DNA of 64,000 nucleotides, taken from NCBI RefSeq assembly GCF_003265325.1, contig NZ_QGNX01000003.1, positions 310,001 to 374,000 on the forward strand, read 5' to 3'. Position 1 is the stretch's first letter, and each line of letters opens with the position of its first letter. Below are positions 24,510 to 33,800 of this stretch, piece by piece. Origin of the DNA: Oceanibium sediminis (GTDB taxonomy: Bacteria > Pseudomonadota > Alphaproteobacteria > Rhodobacterales > Rhodobacteraceae). The notes below the pieces were generated by a model. That model saw nothing but the letters and a program-made list of their open reading frames with translations, did no database searches and had not been told where the DNA came from. The position numbers were made by a program, and so were the translations under genes.

Positions 24510-25123
24510 GGGGTGTCCCCCGGCGCTTCGGCCAGGGCCCGGCGCATCCGCTGTGCGAGGCAGGCGGCGCCGAGCAGTAGCCCCAGCGCCAGCGCGGCGG
24601 TGATCAGCGGTCCTTGCAGCACGCCGGTTGCGACCAGCACCGCGAACAGGCTGAAGAACAGCGCCCGGTCGCTTTTGCCGAAGGGCCCGTCATAGCGGCG
24701 GCTGGCCCCGATCATCGGGCCGAGGATGGCCGCCACCTCGACCAGCAGGCCAAGGATCACGACGCTGGCCAGCAGCACCTGGGGCATGCCCGCCACCCAG
24801 ATCAGCGGCAGGTAGAGGGCGGCGTCGGCGGCGATGTCGCCCAGCTCGTTCAGCAGCGCGCCAAGGCGGGATTTCTGGTTGAACTCCCGCGCCAGCATCC
24901 CGTCGATGGCGTTCAGCGCCATGCGCAGGAACAGCGTGACGGGCAGCGTCAGCAGGGCCAGCATCGTCCACACGCCGCTGGCGATCCACAGCCCGTGCAA
25001 CAGGCTGAGGACGAAGGCGGCGACGGTGACCTGGTTGGCGGTGATGCCGCGCCCGGCCAGCGAAAGGCAGAGCGGGCGCAGCAGCGCCTGAAAGCGTGGC
25101 TTCAGGTCATAGACGCTGACCAT
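24506..25123 (-). CDS. CDP-alcohol phosphatidyltransferase, YnbA-like
   Basis: A 205-residue membrane enzyme with the CDP-OH-P signature DGMLAR, then RLGALLNELGD. The canonical pattern is DGxxAR-x8-GxxxDxxxD; here the third acidic position is Asn (G-ALL-N-ELG-D). As I recall, E. coli YnbA has the same LNELGD variation. The acceptor alcohol (glycerol phosphate, inositol, serine or other) is unknown. It sits 6 bases downstream of dapA and is coupled to the CdsA-like gene, giving a three-gene phospholipid cassette. Confidence 0.82.
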   Translation of the reverse strand: MVSVYDLKPRFQALLRPLCLSLAGRGITANQVTVAAFVLSLLHGLWIASGVWTMLALLTLPVTLFLRMALNAIDGMLAREFNQKSRLGALLNELGDIAADAALYLPLIWVAGMPQVLLASVVILGLLVEVAAILGPMIGASRRYDGPFGKSDRALFFSLFAVLVATGVLQGPLITAALALGLLLGAACLAQRMRRALAEAPGDTP

Positions 25124-25129
25124 GGGCGG

Positions 25130-26005
25130 TCAGCTGATCAGCCCGGCATGGGCGAGGGCCGCATCCATCTGCGCGCGCGTCTCGTCCGTGATCCCGACCA
25201 GGGGCGAGCGCACCTCCTCGGTGCATTTGCCAAGGCGGGACAGGGCGTACTTGGTCGGGCAGGGGTTCGGCTCGACAAAGGCGGCGCGGTGCAGGGGCAT
25301 CAGCCGATCCTGCAACTCCAGCGCGGCGGCGTAGTCGCCCCGCAGCGTCGCGGCCTGGAATTCCGCACAAAGGCGCGGCGCGATGTTCGCCGTGACCGAG
25401 ATGCAGCCAACCCCGCCATGGGCGTTGAAGCCGAGCGCCGAGCCATCCTCGCCCGAGAGCTGGATGAAGTCTTTGCCGCAGGTCGCGCGCTGGTCGGAAA
25501 CGCGGGTGACGTCGCCCGTCGCGTCCTTCACGCCGATGATGCGCGGCAGTTTCGCCAGCTCACCCATGGTTTCGGGCGTCATGTCGATGACCGAGCGGCC
25601 GGGGATGTTGTAGATGATGATCGGCAACTCGCAGGCGTCATGCAGCGTCTTGAAATGCTGGTAGAGCCCGCGCTGGTTCGGCTTGTTGTAATAGGGCGTC
25701 ACCACCAAGGCGGCGTCAGCGCCCACCTTTTCGGCGAACTGGATCAGGCCGATGGACTCGGTGGTGCTGTTGGAGCCTGCACCCGCGATCACCGGCACGC
25801 GCCCGGCGGCCTGCTTGACGATCAGCTCGATGCACTGGCGGTGCTCGGCGTGGCTGAGGGTCGGGCTTTCCGCGGTGGTGCCGGCGGCGACGATGCCCGT
25901 GCTGCCTTCTTCCACGTGCCAGTCGACCAGTTTTTTCAGCGCTTTCTCATCCACGTTGCCATTCAGAAACGGGGTGATGAGCGCGGGGATGGAACCCTGG
26001 AACAT
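25130..26005 (-). CDS. dapA: 4-hydroxy-tetrahydrodipicolinate synthase
   Basis: A 291-residue TIM-barrel enzyme condensing pyruvate with aspartate semialdehyde, the first step of the lysine/diaminopimelate branch. Motifs: [11 protein letters not shown] with the active-site Thr pair, [16 protein letters not shown] with the catalytic Tyr, and GVKDATGD holding the Schiff-base Lys. Start ATG 26005 ([13 protein letters not shown]) has AAAGGA upstream; the frame is open for 53 more codons but those are intergenic. It heads an operon with the lipid cassette, though the link is probably only positional. Confidence 0.93.
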   Translation of the reverse strand: MFQGSIPALITPFLNGNVDEKALKKLVDWHVEEGSTGIVAAGTTAESPTLSHAEHRQCIELIVKQAAGRVPVIAGAGSNSTTESIGLIQFAEKVGADAALVVTPYYNKPNQRGLYQHFKTLHDACELPIIIYNIPGRSVIDMTPETMGELAKLPRIIGVKDATGDVTRVSDQRATCGKDFIQLSGEDGSALGFNAHGGVGCISVTANIAPRLCAEFQAATLRGDYAAALELQDRLMPLHRAAFVEPNPCPTKYALSRLGKCTEEVRSPLVGITDETRAQMDAALAHAGLIS

Positions 26006-26264
26006 GGTCGCTGTCCTTTGATGAAAGTGGCGGGCGTCTTGCCCTGAAAACTGCGGCGCGACCCTAGCGGCGAAATTCCCGCCGTTCAAGGGCCGGCGGC
26101 GGCCCCCGGCGTGCCCGGCGGCCGATTTCAGAGCGGCGGGCGCGGGGTGCGGCGGCGCGGTCACGCCCGGGCGCGGAGCGCCGCCGATGCCCCGGCGGCG
26201 GCTTCAAAGAATCCGATTTCTGTGCCACCTTCGGCCACCACCATCGAACGACACAGCACAGTCC
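26006..26264. other. Divergent intergenic region dapA / lytic transglycosylase
   Basis: These 259 bases must hold promoters for both genes. They are GC-rich and I see no convincing -35/-10 pair, operator or small gene. Confidence 0.4.
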
Positions 26265-28229
26265 ATGACCAAGCCCCTGCGCCGGGCGCGACCCGGCCGC
26301 GCGCTGCCGCGCCTGATCTTCACGCTGACCACCCTTGCCGGGCTTGCCATGGCCCCGCTGGCGCAGGCGTTCCAGGCGGACAAGCTGACCGAGGCGCTGA
26401 CCTATGTCTACGCCAGCAACTTCGAGCGCGCCGAGGCCCTTGCCGCGGAATCGGGGGACCCGATCGCCGCGGACATCATCACCTGGCACAAGCTGCGGGC
26501 AGGCGATGCCCCGTGGCGCGAATACGTCGATTTCCTTCGCCGCAACGCCGATTGGCCCGGTCTTCCGCTGTTGCAGCGCCGGGCCGAGGCGCAGATGCCC
26601 GCAGGACTGCCCCCAGCCGAGGTGCGCGCCTTCTTCGCCGCCATCCCGCCGCAGTCCGGGCGCGGGGCGCTGCTGCTGTCCGCGGCCCTCGGGGGCGAGG
26701 CGGGCGCGGCGGAACGCGTCCGCGCCTGGCGTGACATCGCGATGAGCGAGTCCGACCGCGCCTTCTATCGCCGGGAATACGCTGAGAGCCTGCGCGCCCA
26801 TCATGCAGTGCGCGCCGACAACCTGCTCTGGGAGGGGCGCACCAGCGCCGCGAAAGAGATGCTGGATCTGCTCGGCCCCGCCGACGCGGCGGTGGCCCGC
26901 GCGCGGATCGCGCTCAGCGACAGGGCGAATGGGGTCGATGCGCTGATCGCGGCGATCCCGGCGTCGCGCGCCGACGATCCCGGCGTCGCCCACGACCGGT
27001 TCCGCTGGCGCCTTGCCAAGGACCGCTGGGACGATGCGGAAAGCCTGCTGCGCGAACGCTCCACCTCTGCCGCGTCGTTGGGGCGGCCCGAGGCCTGGGC
27101 CTCCAGCCGGCGGGCCATCGCGCGGCGCGCGATGCGCGACGGGAGGCCGCGCAATGCCTACGAGATCGCCTCGCGGCACTACCTGAGCGAAGGCGCGAAC
27201 TACGCCGATCTGGAATGGCTTTCGGGCTACCTCGCGTTGACCTATCTTGAGGACCCCGGTCGCGCCCTGCGTCACTTCGAGAATTTCCGCCACGCGGTCG
27301 AAACGCCGATCTCGCTCGGGCGGGCTGGCTATTGGCTGGGGCGGGCGCATGAGCGCCTTGGCAACCAGGCCGAGGCGCGCGCCGCCTACGGCTTCGGGGG
27401 CACGTTCCAGACTACCTTCTACGGGCAGCTGGCGGCCGAAAGGATCGGCCTGCCGGTGGATCAGAGCATCGTGACCAGCGGCGCGCTGCCGGGCGTGCCC
27501 CGCGCGCTGCGCCAGCGCACCCCGGTCCGCGCGGCGGAACTCTTGCAAGCGGCGGGCGACACGGTGACCGCGCTGCGGTTCCTTCTGCACGTGCAGGAAA
27601 GCCTGTCCCCCCAGGACAGCGCGGCGCTGGCGGCGCATGCGCTGGACATCGGGCAGACCGCGGCGGCGGTGAAGATCGCCAAGCGCGTGGTCGAGGATGG
27701 CGTCATCTACCCGGATGCCTACTACCCCGTGACCGCGCTCGCCCGCGAGGTGACGGCGATCCCCCCCGAACTGGCCATGTCCATCGCCCGCCAGGAAAGC
27801 GAGCTGAACCCGAGGGCGATTTCCCCGGCGGGCGCGCGCGGGCTGATGCAGGTGATGCCGGCCACCGCCGAACGGGTGGCCGGTCAGCTCGGCCTTCCGT
27901 ACGAGCAGGGGCGGCTGACCTCGGACCCCTCCTACAACGGTCAGCTCGGCAGCCAGTACCTGGCCGACATGCTCGAGCGTTTCGACGGATCGATCCTGCT
28001 GGCCGCGGCGGCCTACAACGCCGGGCCGGGCCGCCCCGAGCGCTGGATCGAGCTTTACGGCGATCCGCGCCGCCCCGGCGTCGATCCGATCGACTGGATC
28101 GAGCACATGCCCTTCCGCGAAACCCGCAACTACGTGATGCGCGTCATGGAAAGCCTGCACGTCTACCGCGCGCGTATCAACGGGCGCGCCGGACCCATCG
28201 GCCTTGGCGAGGCGCTCAAACCCCGCTGA
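26265..28229 (+). CDS. slt: Soluble lytic murein transglycosylase (Slt70-like)
   Basis: A 654-residue periplasmic enzyme that cleaves peptidoglycan to 1,6-anhydromuropeptides. A signal peptide (about 1-35, LPRLIFTLTTLAGLAMAPLAQA) is followed by a long helical superhelix (about 40-490) and the goose-lysozyme-like domain with catalytic Glu511 (IARQESELNP), GLMQVMPATA and AAYNAGPGRPERW. Start ATG 26265 gives the signal peptide directly. Its 3' end overlaps the convergent mnmD gene by 14 bases. Confidence 0.92.
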   Translation: MTKPLRRARPGRALPRLIFTLTTLAGLAMAPLAQAFQADKLTEALTYVYASNFERAEALAAESGDPIAADIITWHKLRAGDAPWREYVDFLRRNADWPGLPLLQRRAEAQMPAGLPPAEVRAFFAAIPPQSGRGALLLSAALGGEAGAAERVRAWRDIAMSESDRAFYRREYAESLRAHHAVRADNLLWEGRTSAAKEMLDLLGPADAAVARARIALSDRANGVDALIAAIPASRADDPGVAHDRFRWRLAKDRWDDAESLLRERSTSAASLGRPEAWASSRRAIARRAMRDGRPRNAYEIASRHYLSEGANYADLEWLSGYLALTYLEDPGRALRHFENFRHAVETPISLGRAGYWLGRAHERLGNQAEARAAYGFGGTFQTTFYGQLAAERIGLPVDQSIVTSGALPGVPRALRQRTPVRAAELLQAAGDTVTALRFLLHVQESLSPQDSAALAAHALDIGQTAAAVKIAKRVVEDGVIYPDAYYPVTALAREVTAIPPELAMSIARQESELNPRAISPAGARGLMQVMPATAERVAGQLGLPYEQGRLTSDPSYNGQLGSQYLADMLERFDGSILLAAAAYNAGPGRPERWIELYGDPRRPGVDPIDWIEHMPFRETRNYVMRVMESLHVYRARINGRAGPIGLGEALKPR

Positions 28230-28902
28230 GCTGCCCGCGGCTCATGTGACGCTTGCGCCCGAAACCGGGCGTGCGCTGCACCTCGAACCCGGCCGTGGCC
28301 AGGGCGCGGCGCACGTGGCCCGCGGCCGTGTAGGTGGCGAAGGTGCCGCCGGGAGTCGTGTGGTCGGCGACGGCCTGCATCAGCGCCTCGCCCCAAAGCT
28401 CGGGGTTGCGCGCGGGGCTGAAGCCGTCAAGGAACCACGCATCCGCCTTGCCGGGCCAGGCGGGCAGCGTGTCGCGCGCGTCGCCGATCACAAGGCGCAC
28501 GTCGAAGGGCCCGAGGGGGAAGACCTCGCGCCCCTGTTCGATATGCTCCACCAGCGGCTCGGCCCAGGGCCCGAGGTCGGGCCAGCGCGACAACGCGCGG
28601 GCCATGTCGGGGCTGCGCATCGGGAACGCCTCGAAACTGGTGAAGCGCATCCGCCCGCCGGAGGTGGCGCAGACGCCCGCGCAGGCGCGCGCGGCCACGA
28701 TCAGGTTCAAGCCGGTGCCGAAGCCCAGTTCGGCAATGCTGAAACCCGCGCGCGCCCGGTCCGGTAGCCCGTTGCCGTCCAGGAACACATGGGAGGATTC
28801 CGCCGCCCCGTCGCCGAAGGCGAAATAGGGGTCGTCGAAGGCCTCGGCCACGGGGGTGGTGTCATCGGACCACAGAAGGCTGGGCGATGGGCGCTCTTGC
28901 AT
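28216..28902 (-). CDS. mnmD: tRNA (5-methylaminomethyl-2-thiouridine) methyltransferase, stand-alone MnmD
   Basis: A 228-residue SAM-dependent methyltransferase matching the DUF752/MnmD domain: DPYFAFGDGAAES, FSIAELGFGTGLN for SAM binding, and DAWFLDGFSPARNPELW with the active-site DGFSP motif. It performs the last methylation of mnm5s2U34 in tRNA wobble bases. In E. coli this domain is fused to an FAD oxidase as MnmC; here an FAD oxidase is encoded separately, divergent and only 70 bases away. Start ATG 28902 (MQERPSPSLLW). Confidence 0.9.
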   Translation of the reverse strand: MQERPSPSLLWSDDTTPVAEAFDDPYFAFGDGAAESSHVFLDGNGLPDRARAGFSIAELGFGTGLNLIVAARACAGVCATSGGRMRFTSFEAFPMRSPDMARALSRWPDLGPWAEPLVEHIEQGREVFPLGPFDVRLVIGDARDTLPAWPGKADAWFLDGFSPARNPELWGEALMQAVADHTTPGGTFATYTAAGHVRRALATAGFEVQRTPGFGRKRHMSRGQLSGV

Positions 28903-28972
28903 GCTAAGCCGTCTCCTGGCGGGGCGTCGGCACGGCGCCCCGGGGGCTGAGAGCATAGGAAGGCGGGGCCGT

Positions 28973-30103
28973 TTGACAATCGCAAATCGCAACGCCGGGG
29001 ATGTGATCGTCGTCGGCGCGGGCGTCTTCGGGCTGGCGGTCGCGCGCGCGGCGGCGCTGCGCGGCCTTGCCGTCACCGTGGTCGACCAGGCAAGCCCCGG
29101 CGCGGGGGCCTCGGGCGGGGTGGTCGGCGCGCTCAGCCCGCATGTGCCCGACAACTGGAACCCCAAGAAGGAGTTCCAGCTGAAATCCCTGCTCATGGCG
29201 CGCGACTACTGGACCGGGGTGGAGGCCGAGAGCGGCGAGCCGACCGGCTATCGCGCGCTCGGCCGGCTCCTGCCCCTGCGCGGGCCGGAGGCCGAGGCGC
29301 TTGCCGCCGCCCGCGCAGAGCAGGCCGCGACGCTCTGGCAGGGGCGGGCGGCGTGGCGAGTGGTTCCCGCCGACAGCGCGCCCTGGGTCAGCGCGGGTGA
29401 GGACGTGTCCGCGATGGTGCATGAGACCCTGTCCGCGCAACTGTTTCCCCGCCGCGCGTGTCACGCGCTGACCCTGGCGGCAGCCCGGGCGGGGGCCACG
29501 ATCCGCCCCCAGACCGGCGTGAGCGCGGTCGAGCCGGGGCGGGTCGTCACCGCCGACGGCGCGCTTCACGCGCCCCGGATCGTGCTGGCGGCGGGGCTTG
29601 GCGGGTTGGAGCTGCTGGGCCAGCGTCTGGGCCGGACGCTCGGCTCTGGGGTAAAGGGACAGGCGGCGCTGCTGCGCGCGACGCTGCCGGACGCCGCGCC
29701 GATCCTGTTTGACGACGGCGTTTACGTGATCGCCCATGGGCCGGAAAGCGTGGCGGTCGGGTCCACCTCCGAGCCCGCCTACGGGCAGGGCGAGGGGACG
29801 GACGCGCAGCTCGACCACCTGATGGAAACCGCCGGCCGCCTTGTGCCCGACTTGCGCGCCGCGCCCGTGCTGGAGCGTTGGGCCGCCGTGCGCCCCAAGG
29901 CGCGGCGGCGGGATCCCATGCTGGGCTCGGTGCCCGGCTGCGACGGTGTCTTCGCCGCGCTCGGCGGGTTCAAGATCGGCTTCGGGCTGGCCCCGCTGGT
30001 GGGCGAGGTGATGGCCGACATGCTGCAGGGTGCCGGGGCGGACATCCCCGACAGCTTCACCGTCGCCCATCACCTGCAGGGCGCGCCCGCCTATCCCGCC
30101 TGA
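28973..30103 (+). CDS. FAD-dependent oxidoreductase, candidate stand-alone MnmC oxidase half
   Basis: A 376-residue DAO-family flavoenzyme with the Rossmann motif GAGVFG near residue 15 and a second FAD signature at the C terminus (ALGGFKIGFGLAPLVG). The segment GASGGVVGALSPHVPDNWNPKK is notable. I start it at TTG 28973 (LTIANRNAGDVIVVGAGVFG), which follows a purine-rich AGGCGGGG; earlier in-frame starts run into mnmD. Proximity to mnmD suggests it supplies the oxidase step that removes carboxymethyl from cmnm5s2U34. A glycine or D-amino-acid oxidase is the alternative, since DAO proteins are hard to tell apart. Confidence 0.7.
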   Translation: MTIANRNAGDVIVVGAGVFGLAVARAAALRGLAVTVVDQASPGAGASGGVVGALSPHVPDNWNPKKEFQLKSLLMARDYWTGVEAESGEPTGYRALGRLLPLRGPEAEALAAARAEQAATLWQGRAAWRVVPADSAPWVSAGEDVSAMVHETLSAQLFPRRACHALTLAAARAGATIRPQTGVSAVEPGRVVTADGALHAPRIVLAAGLGGLELLGQRLGRTLGSGVKGQAALLRATLPDAAPILFDDGVYVIAHGPESVAVGSTSEPAYGQGEGTDAQLDHLMETAGRLVPDLRAAPVLERWAAVRPKARRRDPMLGSVPGCDGVFAALGGFKIGFGLAPLVGEVMADMLQGAGADIPDSFTVAHHLQGAPAYPA

Positions 30104-30118
30104 GTTATCGCGCCCGAG

Positions 30119-30673
30119 TTATCCGGCCCGGGCGATCACCTCGTCGCGCAGGTCCTGCATCAGCGTGGTCAGGAACTCGAAGGATTTCGCGTCCTTCAAC
30201 TGCCCGTCGTCGTCGAAGGCGCTGCCGCTGGCCGCGATCATCACTTCCGGCCCTTGCAGGATGCGCGGGCGGAACGGCGTCAGGCAGTGGCGCAGCGAGA
30301 ATTGCGACCGCTCGCCCCCCGCGCGCCCGGCGGCGGCGGACACGATCGCCATCGGTTTGCCCGACAGCGGGGCCGGTTTCGTCCGGCTCAGCCAGTCGAG
30401 CGCGTTCTTCAGCACCCCGGGCAGGTTCTTGTTGTACTCCGGCGTCGAGATCACGATCGCATCGGACGCCAGCGCCTGTTCGGCCAGCTTCTGCACCGCT
30501 GCGGGGATTCCTTTGGCGTCCTCGAGGTCCCGGTCGTACAGCGGGAAGCGGATATCGCCGAATGTGAAGTCGCAGGGGCCGAAGGCGCGGACGCACTCAT
30601 GCACAAGTTGCGTGTTGGTCGAAGCCGCGCGCAACGAGCCGGAGATGCCCAGAAGGCGAAGGGTGTCAGTCAT
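30119..30673 (-). CDS. NADPH-dependent FMN reductase family protein
   Basis: A 184-residue flavodoxin-like protein with the FMN phosphate-binding loop GISGSLRAASTN at the start and STPEYNKNLPGVLKNALDWLSR in the middle, both diagnostic of the NADPH:FMN/quinone reductase family (ChrR, SsuE, azoreductase relatives). The start at ATG 30673 has a strong GAGAGGAA ribosome site; an earlier start 13 codons upstream does not. Convergent with the FAD oxidase gene, 15 bases apart. Physiological electron acceptor unknown. Confidence 0.88.
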   Translation of the reverse strand: MTDTLRLLGISGSLRAASTNTQLVHECVRAFGPCDFTFGDIRFPLYDRDLEDAKGIPAAVQKLAEQALASDAIVISTPEYNKNLPGVLKNALDWLSRTKPAPLSGKPMAIVSAAAGRAGGERSQFSLRHCLTPFRPRILQGPEVMIAASGSAFDDDGQLKDAKSFEFLTTLMQDLRDEVIARAG

Positions 30674-30873
30674 GAATTCGTTTCCTCTCGGTCTTCGCCA
30701 GCCATATGGCACGGCGTGCGGCCCTGTCGAGTTTTGCGTCGAAAATCGTTTATCTTGTGGAAAACTCCGCTCAAGACCCCAATCCTAGTGGTTACAGGCT
30801 TGACTCAAGGCCCACAGGTGCCGGAACCTTCGCGATAGTCCGGAATCGGTCCCCCTAGGCGGTCAGCAGGTCC

Positions 30874-33800
30874 ATGCAGTTTACGAAATTGCGACTTCTC
30901 GGCTTCAAGAGCTTTGTCGATCCCACGGAACTGGTGATCGCGCAAGGGCTGACGGGCGTCGTCGGTCCCAATGGCTGCGGCAAGTCCAACCTGCTCGAAG
31001 CGCTGCGCTGGGTGATGGGGGAAAACCGCCCCTCGGCGATGCGCGGCGGCGGGATGGAGGACGTGATCTTCAACGGCGCATTCTCGCGCCCGGCGCGGAA
31101 CTACGCGGAAGTCACGCTGCATCTGGACAACCGGGACCGGCTGGCCCCCGCCGGGTTCAACGACCAGGACACGCTGGAAATCGTGCGCCGCATCACGCGG
31201 GACGCGGGCAGTGCCTACAAGACCAACGGCAAGGAGGCGCGGGCGCGCGACGTGCAGATGCTGTTCGCCGACGCCTCCACCGGGGCGCATAGCCCCGCAC
31301 TGGTGCGTCAGGGGCAGATCTCCGAGTTGATCAACGCCAAGCCGAAGGCGCGGCGCCGTATTTTGGAGGAAGCGGCGGGGATCTCGGGGCTGTACCAGCG
31401 CCGGCACGAGGCGGAGCTGAAGCTGAAGGGGACGGAGACGAACCTCGCCCGGGTGGAGGATGTGCTGGAAGCCCTGCGCGCGCAGCTGTCGCAGCTTGAA
31501 CGCCAGGCGCGGCAGGCGGCGCGCTATCGCGAGATCGGCGCGGCCCTGCGTCAGGCCGAGGGGCTGCTTCTGTTCCGCCGCTGGCAGGAGGCCGAGGCAG
31601 AGCGCCTTACTGCCGCCGCCGCCCTGACGGACGCGGTGAAACTGGCCGCCGCCGCGCAAGGGGCCGCCAGCGCCGCCGCCCGTGCGCGGGAGGAGGCGGA
31701 GACGAAGGTCCCCCCGCTGCGCGAGGAAGAGGCGATCGCCGGGGCGATCCTGCAACGCCAGCTGGTCGCGCGCGACGCGCTGAACGACCGGGACGCCCGC
31801 GCGGCAGAGGAAATCCGCAGCCTGACCTCTCGTATCGAGCAGCTGACCCGCGACGCGGAACGTGAGCGCGGGCTGAACCGCGATGCCGGTGAGCGGATCG
31901 CCGAGCTGGAGTGGGAGCAGAAGGCCATCGCCGAGGCCTCGGAAGGGCAGGCGGACCGTCTGGCCAAGGCCGAGGGCGCGGCGCAGGATGCCGCCGCGGG
32001 CCTGCGCACGGTGGAGGCGGATCTCGACCGCATGTCCGAGGATACGGCGCGCCTGTCCGCTCGCCACCAGTCCGCCGAACGCCGCGTCGCCGATGCACGC
32101 CAGCAGACCGCCCGCATGCAGCGCGAGCTGGAGGAGGCTGTGCAGGCCGAGGTGCGGCTCTCGGGCGAAATGCAGGCCGCGCGGGACGAAAAGGCCCGCG
32201 CCGACGCGGACCTCGCGGCCGCCCGCGCCGCCGCCGAAGGGGCCGAGGACGCCCTGACCGCCGCCGAAACCGCCCGCGCCGATGCGCAAACCGCCGAGGC
32301 CACCGCAAGGGGCGCACGCGCCGAGGCGGAGGGCGAGGTTTCCGCCCTGTCGGCGGAAGTCTCGGGTTTGCGCCGCCTGCTGGCGCGGGACGCGGGCGAC
32401 GGCGCGCAGGTGCTGGATGCCGTGCGCGCCGACAAGGGCTACGAGGCGGCGCTGGGTGCCGCGCTGGGCGACGATCTGCGCGCCCCCGCCGGGGTGGGGG
32501 ATAACCAGACCGGCTGGCGCGACCTTGCGCTGGGCGCGATCACCGCCAATCTGCCTGATGGGGCCGAACCCTTGGCCGGGCATGTCTCAGGCCCGGAGGT
32601 TCTGGCGCGCCGCCTGTCCCACATCGGGGTGGTGGACGCCGCTGACGGGCCGGGTTTGCAGGCCAGCCTGAGCCCTGGCCAGCGGCTGGTCAGCCGCGAG
32701 GGCGACCTGTGGCGCTGGGACGGGTTCGTCGCCACCGCCGCCGATGCGCCAAGCGCCGCCGCCCTGCGCCTGCAACAGCAGAACCGCCTTGCGGACCTGG
32801 AAGCCGCGCTGGCCAAGGCGGAAGCGGCGCAGGACGCCGCGCGCACCGCTCATGGCACGGCGCGTGCCGCGCTGGATGCCGCGCAGGAGCAGGAAACCGC
32901 TGCCCGCAACGCGCGCCGCGCGGCGGAGGACACGGCCTCGAAAGCGTTGCGTGATGCGGGGCGGGCGGAAACGGCGGAAACCACGCTGTCCGGGCGGCTG
33001 GAAACAGTGACCCTCGCCAAGGCCCGCCGGCAGGAGGACGTGGCAACGGCGGAAGCCGAAACCGAAGCCGCCGAAACCGCGATGAGCGACCTTGGCGACC
33101 TGGACGCGGCCCGCGCCGCGCTGGAAGCCGCGCGCACCGGCGTTGAAACCGCCCGCGCGGCGATGCTGTCGGCCCGCAGCGCCCATGACGACCTGCGCCG
33201 CGAGGTGGAGGGGCGCACCCGCCGCGCGCAGGAGATCATCAAGGAAATCAGCGGCTGGCGGCATCGCCTCGAAACCGCCGAGGCGCGGATCACGGAGCTT
33301 GACGCGCGCATCGCCGAAGGCCGCGAAAAGCTGACCGAGGCGGAGAAAGCCCCTGCCGCGATCACCGAGGAACGCTCGAAACTGGTCGAGCTGATTTCAC
33401 AGGCTGAGGATCGCTGCGCCAAGGCCGCCGATGCGCTGGCCCTTGGTGAAACCACCTTGCGCGAATCCGAGGCCGCCGAACGCGCCGCCGAACGTGCCGC
33501 CGGTGAGGCGCGGGAAGGGCGCGCCCGCGCCGAGGCGCTGGCCGAAGCTGCGACCGACCGCGTGGCCGCCGCCGCCGAGCGCATCGAGGAAGAGCGCGAT
33601 CAAACCCCCGAGGCGCTGCTCGAAACGCTGAAGGTGGACCCCGACAAGCTGCCCGACGCCGAAGCGACCGAGATCGAGGTCAACCGCCTGAAGCGCCAGC
33701 GCGAATCCCTTGGCGCCGTCAACCTGCGCGCCGAGGAGGACGCGGCCGGCGTGCAGACGGAATACGACACGCTGACCCAGGAAAAGACCGACCTCGAGGA

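Noticed and set aside
26064-28160. Very long open frame on the minus strand opposite the lytic transglycosylase gene
   Set aside because: High GC content keeps the complementary frame open; the protein is Gly/Arg/His-rich with no domain, while the plus-strand frame is a clear Slt family enzyme.
30756-30764. TGTGGAAAA upstream of smc as a DnaA box (TTTTCCACA)
   Set aside because: A single near-match box without clustering or origin-like neighbours is expected by chance.
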